64,000 nt of DNA from NCBI RefSeq assembly GCF_937952055.1, contig NZ_CALFYO010000031.1, positions 1 through 64,000 of the forward strand. Reading direction: 5' to 3'. Positions 61,029 through 64,000 of this stretch are shown here, in pieces. The translations under genes were made by a program, and so were the position numbers. The notes below the pieces were generated by a model, which was given only the letters and a program-made list of their open reading frames with translations, searched no databases and was not told where the DNA came from. Position 1 is the first letter of the stretch. Each line of letters opens with the position of its first letter. The stretch is from an uncultured Piscinibacter sp. (GTDB lineage Bacteria; Pseudomonadota; Gammaproteobacteria; Burkholderiales; Burkholderiaceae_C).

Positions 61029-64000
61029 TCAGTTCCAGCGCCAGGTCCAGATCACGTCCAGCGCGCTGTCCTCGCCGGACTGCGCGCGCAGCGTGAAGCG
61101 CTGGGCGATGCGATAGATGAGCTGCCAGGTGCCCGCGGTGGCGTTGAGGCTGCGTTCGTAGCCCACGTACCAGCGGCGCGACAGCTGCTTGCCCAGCGAC
61201 ACGACGGTCTCGCGCAGCTCGTCGTCGCTCTGCCGCACCGACAGCTCGTCCAGCCCGATCGCCTTGGTGAGCGGGCCGGTCGGCCCTTGTCCGCCGCCGC
61301 TGAGCAGAGCGATCGCCGCGCGCTGCAGCAAGACGGTGTCGGCCCGGCCCAGGCCTTCGCTGGCACGGCCGAGGACCAGCCAGGACAGCTTGTCGAGGTC
61401 GGACATCTCCGGCTCGGAGAACAGTCGCACGCGCGGGTTCAGCGCGCTGCCAGTGACGGCCACGCCGACGCGGACGTCGAGGTTGGGCCGCGTCGCCTCG
61501 ATGTCCAGCCGCGGGTTCTCGGCCGGGCCGCTGAAGACGAGGTTGCCTCGGTCGATCTGCAGCTTCTGGCCGTAGGCCGCATAGGTGCCGTCCGCGGCGC
61601 GCACGGTGCCATTGACCGCCAGCTTGCCGCCCGGCGAGGTGAGTCGCAGTTCGCCTTCCAGGCCGGTCTCCAGGCCGCGGCCGCGCACCCGCAGCCTCTC
61701 GCCGAGGTCCACGCGCAGATCGAGCTCGACGCTGGGCATGCGTGCGGATCCGGTTGGACGCGGCGGTGTGCCGGTGGTGGCCGTGGGTCGGCGCGTGACG
61801 ACCACGTCGTCGGAAAGACTGGGCGCGTCGCTGCGCGTGAAGTCGATCAGGCCCTCGTCGACACCGAGCGTGCCGTCCAGTCGGAGCTTGTCGCGGTCGA
61901 GCTGCAGCTGCGAGCGGCCGCTGACGACGATGCGGCGGTCCACCCGGCCAAGCAGCTGGAAGCGCTGCGCCTCGAGCTGCAGCCGCGCCTGCGGCGTCGC
62001 CCCGAGCGTGGCGTCTCCGCGGAGCTCGAGCGTGCCGTCGCCGGCGCGGGCGCCGAAGCGCTCGATGCGGGCGCGGTCACCCTGCAGCGCGATCGCCACC
62101 TCGCCATCGCTGACGTGTACGCCTTGCAGGAAGTTGCGGACCGACAATTCGCGGCCCCGCACTGCGCCGGTGTACTCCGGCGCGCCGAAGCGCCCGCCGA
62201 TGCCGGCGCTCACGCTCAGGGCGCCGCCGAGCCGCCAGCCGGCCGGCACCCAGGGCCCCCAGGTGCCGAGATTGGCCACCTGCAGCTCGAGCACCCCCGA
62301 GACCGGCGTGTCTGGCGGCGGCCAGGTGGCCTGCGGCGAGGTGCGCGCGACGAACGCGCCGGCGGCCACGCCCACGGTCGATCCGGCCAGGCCCTGGGTG
62401 AAGCTCCAGGTGCCGTCGGCCACGTTCAGCCCGAAGCGCAGGTCGGTGAGGCCGAGCGACTGCACGCCGGTCTCGTCGGTGACCGTGAGGTCGCCGCGCT
62501 GGCGCTCGAGCACGATGTCGGCGCTGAAGCTCGGCGCGCTGCGCAGCTCGAGCTGGCCGCGCACGGCCAGGTCGCCGCCCCATCCGAAGTCCGGCTGCAG
62601 CCGCGCCAGCACCGGCGCCACGGCGAGCGGCTCCATCTCGGCCTGCGCATCGATGCGTGCCGGTGCACCGCCATGCGCGGCCTCCCAGGCCACCCGGGTC
62701 CAGCGCAGCATGGCGCCGAACACCTCGGCGCTGCCGGGCTGCAGCAACAGTGCCGCAGCACCGCTGTCCAGCCCGCGGAGTTCGAGTGCGACGTCGCGAC
62801 TGTGCAGCCAGGCCGATTCACTGCCCGCGGCGCGGGCGTCCAGCAGTTGCAGCGTGCCGCGCCAGCCGCCGACGGCCGCCGCCGCCCCCGGGACAAAGCC
62901 GCCTTGTGCCAGCAGCCTTGCCTGGCTCGGCGCCGGCGCCGGCGCCGAGCCGGACGCCGCGCCTGGCTGCAGTGCGTCGGTCCAGGCGGGCGGGCGGGCG
63001 TTGCTGCGCGCGACGACCTCCAGCCGGTGTGCGCGGCCGCTGCCCTGTGCGCGCAGCTGTGCCGAGTCGATGCGGGCCGTCCCGAACGTCAGCCCGGCGA
63101 GCTCGAGCTCCGCGTCCACCGGCGCGTCGAGCGCCGTGCCGGCCTGCCAGCGTGCCGTGCCGCGCTGCACCTGCAGCGAGCCGGCGCGCAAGAGGTTCGC
63201 GTCGATGCGGCCGGTCGAGGCGATGTCCGGCCAGCGCCCGCGGGCCTGCACGCTGGCATCGAGCGATCCGGCCATGCCGAGGCTGGCCGGGTCGGCGCCG
63301 GCCAGGCGCACCAGCGGCGCGAGCTTGGCCAGGGCCGGCGCGGCGATGTGGAACTCCCAGCGGTCCTCCGCGCCGCTGCGCCCGGCGACCAGGCGTCCGT
63401 CGGCGTCGACGCGATTGCCGTCCAGCTCGGCCTTCAGCGTCGCCTGCATCGCGCCCGCGGCAGCGCCGCGCAGCGTGAGCCGGCCGCGCAGCGGCACGCC
63501 GGCGAGCTGGCTGTCGGCCACCGCCAGCGTCGCTTCGCCGCGGACCCGCGCCAGCCGGTCGAGCGCGCTGCCCGCAGCGGCGGTCGGCAGCGTGAGGTCG
63601 AACTCGGCGCGCGCATTGAGCTTGTGCGGCCCGCGCCGCCAGGGGGAGTCCTCTTGGCCGCGCCACCATGACGCCGGGTCGAAGTCGGCCAGCGCCGCGC
63701 GGCCTTCGAGCTGCCAGGGTGCGCCAGCAGCATTGCGGCGTGCGTCGCCGGCCAGCGTGGCGCGTGCGCCACCGGCACTGGCCTGCGCGCTGCGCAGCAC
63801 GATGCGCTCGGCAGCGCCGTCGAGTTGCCACTCGCCGTCGAACTGCAGGCGCACGGGAAGGTTCCTGCCGCGGTCGAGCACGGTGCCGGCCAGCTCGCCG
63901 CGTGCCGCCGCCGCTTGCGGCACGGCGCCGGGCGGGCTGCCGGACAGCGTGAGCGGGCCGTCCAGCCGCATCGTCGGCGCGCGCGCGTCGAGCCGCTCGG
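61029..64000 (-). CDS. tamB: TamB, translocation and assembly module subunit (C-terminal 990 residues)
   Basis: The C-terminal part of TamB (DUF490), an inner-membrane-anchored periplasmic protein that works with TamA in outer-membrane biogenesis and lipid transport. The frame is open up to base 64000, so the 5' end is outside; the ATG at 63971 is internal. The long beta-helical repeat region has the typical pattern of short hydrophobic strands. The end YVGYERSLNATAGTWQLIYR and LDVIWTWRWN is the conserved DUF490 tail. A 28-bp palindrome lies inside the coding region at 62924-62951. tamA would be expected just upstream. Confidence 0.95.
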   Translation of the reverse strand, partial: ERLDARAPTMRLDGPLTLSGSPPGAVPQAAAARGELAGTVLDRGRNLPVRLQFDGEWQLDGAAERIVLRSAQASAGGARATLAGDARRNAAGAPWQLEGRAALADFDPASWWRGQEDSPWRRGPHKLNARAEFDLTLPTAAAGSALDRLARVRGEATLAVADSQLAGVPLRGRLTLRGAAAGAMQATLKAELDGNRVDADGRLVAGRSGAEDRWEFHIAAPALAKLAPLVRLAGADPASLGMAGSLDASVQARGRWPDIASTGRIDANLLRAGSLQVQRGTARWQAGTALDAPVDAELELAGLTFGTARIDSAQLRAQGSGRAHRLEVVARSNARPPAWTDALQPGAASGSAPAPAPSQARLLAQGGFVPGAAAAVGGWRGTLQLLDARAAGSESAWLHSRDVALELRGLDSGAAALLLQPGSAEVFGAMLRWTRVAWEAAHGGAPARIDAQAEMEPLAVAPVLARLQPDFGWGGDLAVRGQLELRSAPSFSADIVLERQRGDLTVTDETGVQSLGLTDLRFGLNVADGTWSFTQGLAGSTVGVAAGAFVARTSPQATWPPPDTPVSGVLELQVANLGTWGPWVPAGWRLGGALSVSAGIGGRFGAPEYTGAVRGRELSVRNFLQGVHVSDGEVAIALQGDRARIERFGARAGDGTLELRGDATLGATPQARLQLEAQRFQLLGRVDRRIVVSGRSQLQLDRDKLRLDGTLGVDEGLIDFTRSDAPSLSDDVVVTRRPTATTGTPPRPTGSARMPSVELDLRVDLGERLRVRGRGLETGLEGELRLTSPGGKLAVNGTVRAADGTYAAYGQKLQIDRGNLVFSGPAENPRLDIEATRPNLDVRVGVAVTGSALNPRVRLFSEPEMSDLDKLSWLVLGRASEGLGRADTVLLQRAAIALLSGGGQGPTGPLTKAIGLDELSVRQSDDELRETVVSLGKQLSRRWYVGYERSLNATAGTWQLIYRIAQRFTLRAQSGEDSALDVIWTWRWN
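62924..62951. repeat. 28-bp perfect palindrome inside tamB
   Basis: The sequence is its own reverse complement over 28 bp, built from GGCGCC units flanked by GGCTC and GAGCC. It encodes an Ala/Pro linker (SAPAPAPS) in TamB. It can form a long hairpin and may arise by slippage of the GGCGCC unit. Confidence 0.8.

Overview
The window is a 64-kb piece of a very GC-rich (roughly 70 %) chromosome of a betaproteobacterium. Gene content and order point to the Burkholderiales, near the Rubrivivax / Leptothrix / Methylibium group. The evidence is secA followed by argJ, the FmdB-DUF502-aspS-nudB-clsB run, a giant DUF3683 FAD/Fe-S oxidoreductase, a Bug-type binding protein, a LysR/DUF2917 divergent pair, and ubiE-ubiJ-ubiB. 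The placement is inferred from gene families and no alignment was run. I see no transposase, integrase, prophage, CRISPR array or rRNA. There is one tRNA, tRNA-Arg(CCT).

Layout. 0-3.3 kb: the 3' end of secA, argJ, and a convergent ceramidase-like membrane protein. 3.3-5.7 kb: an intergenic stretch with palindromes, an MFS exporter and a GNAT acetyltransferase. 5.7-10.8 kb (minus): a complete glycerol-3-phosphate uptake and use operon, ugpB-ugpA-ugpE-ugpC-ugpQ, with strong hairpins after ugpB. 11-16 kb: the large FAD/Fe-S oxidoreductase and an orphan Bug receptor. 16.1-20.5 kb: a TPR-like/GGDEF protein, a HIT protein, a DUF971 protein, ubiE and a Tim44-like protein. 20.5-25.4 kb (minus): a nucleotide-sugar cassette (galE, manC, a UDP-uronate-type epimerase, a TviB/WbpA-type dehydrogenase) that separates ubiE from ubiJ-ubiB. 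25.5-30.2 kb: ubiJ-ubiB, a sodium:solute symporter, FmdB and DUF502. 30.3-39.9 kb: aspS, a MenA-like prenyltransferase, then a tightly coupled run nudB - endonuclease/exonuclease/phosphatase - clsB - MBL exonuclease - ATP-dependent DNA ligase - lipoprotein, and a methyltransferase.

39.9-42.9 kb: a ReAV-type asparaginase and an AsmA/DUF748-like protein (minus), and DUF429 (plus). 42.9-47.9 kb (minus): a complete NAD-reducing soluble [NiFe]-hydrogenase operon hoxFUYHW, without hoxE, hoxI or any hyp gene in the window. 48-51.3 kb: a ligase-associated DEXH (Lhr-like) helicase, coupled by 4-nt overlaps to a YkvA (DUF1232) membrane protein and a secreted thermonuclease-like protein. 51.3-56.2 kb (minus): a lipoprotein, arginase, a LOG protein, MoeB and the S41 protease CtpA. 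56.3-59.2 kb: a divergent Fe3+-type ABC ATPase and a double permease around a good Fur-box candidate. 59.2-60.8 kb: LysR/DUF2917 and a small conserved-type protein. 60.9-64 kb: tRNA-Arg and the 3' part of tamB, which runs off the window.

Themes. The DNA-repair set usually found as one cassette (exonuclease, ligase, helicase) is split here, with the hox operon between the parts. The helicase instead sits in a three-gene unit with a membrane protein and an exported nuclease, which I rate the most interesting arrangement here. Genes are packed tightly, with many ATGA/GTGA couplings on one strand and six convergent pairs whose coding ends overlap.
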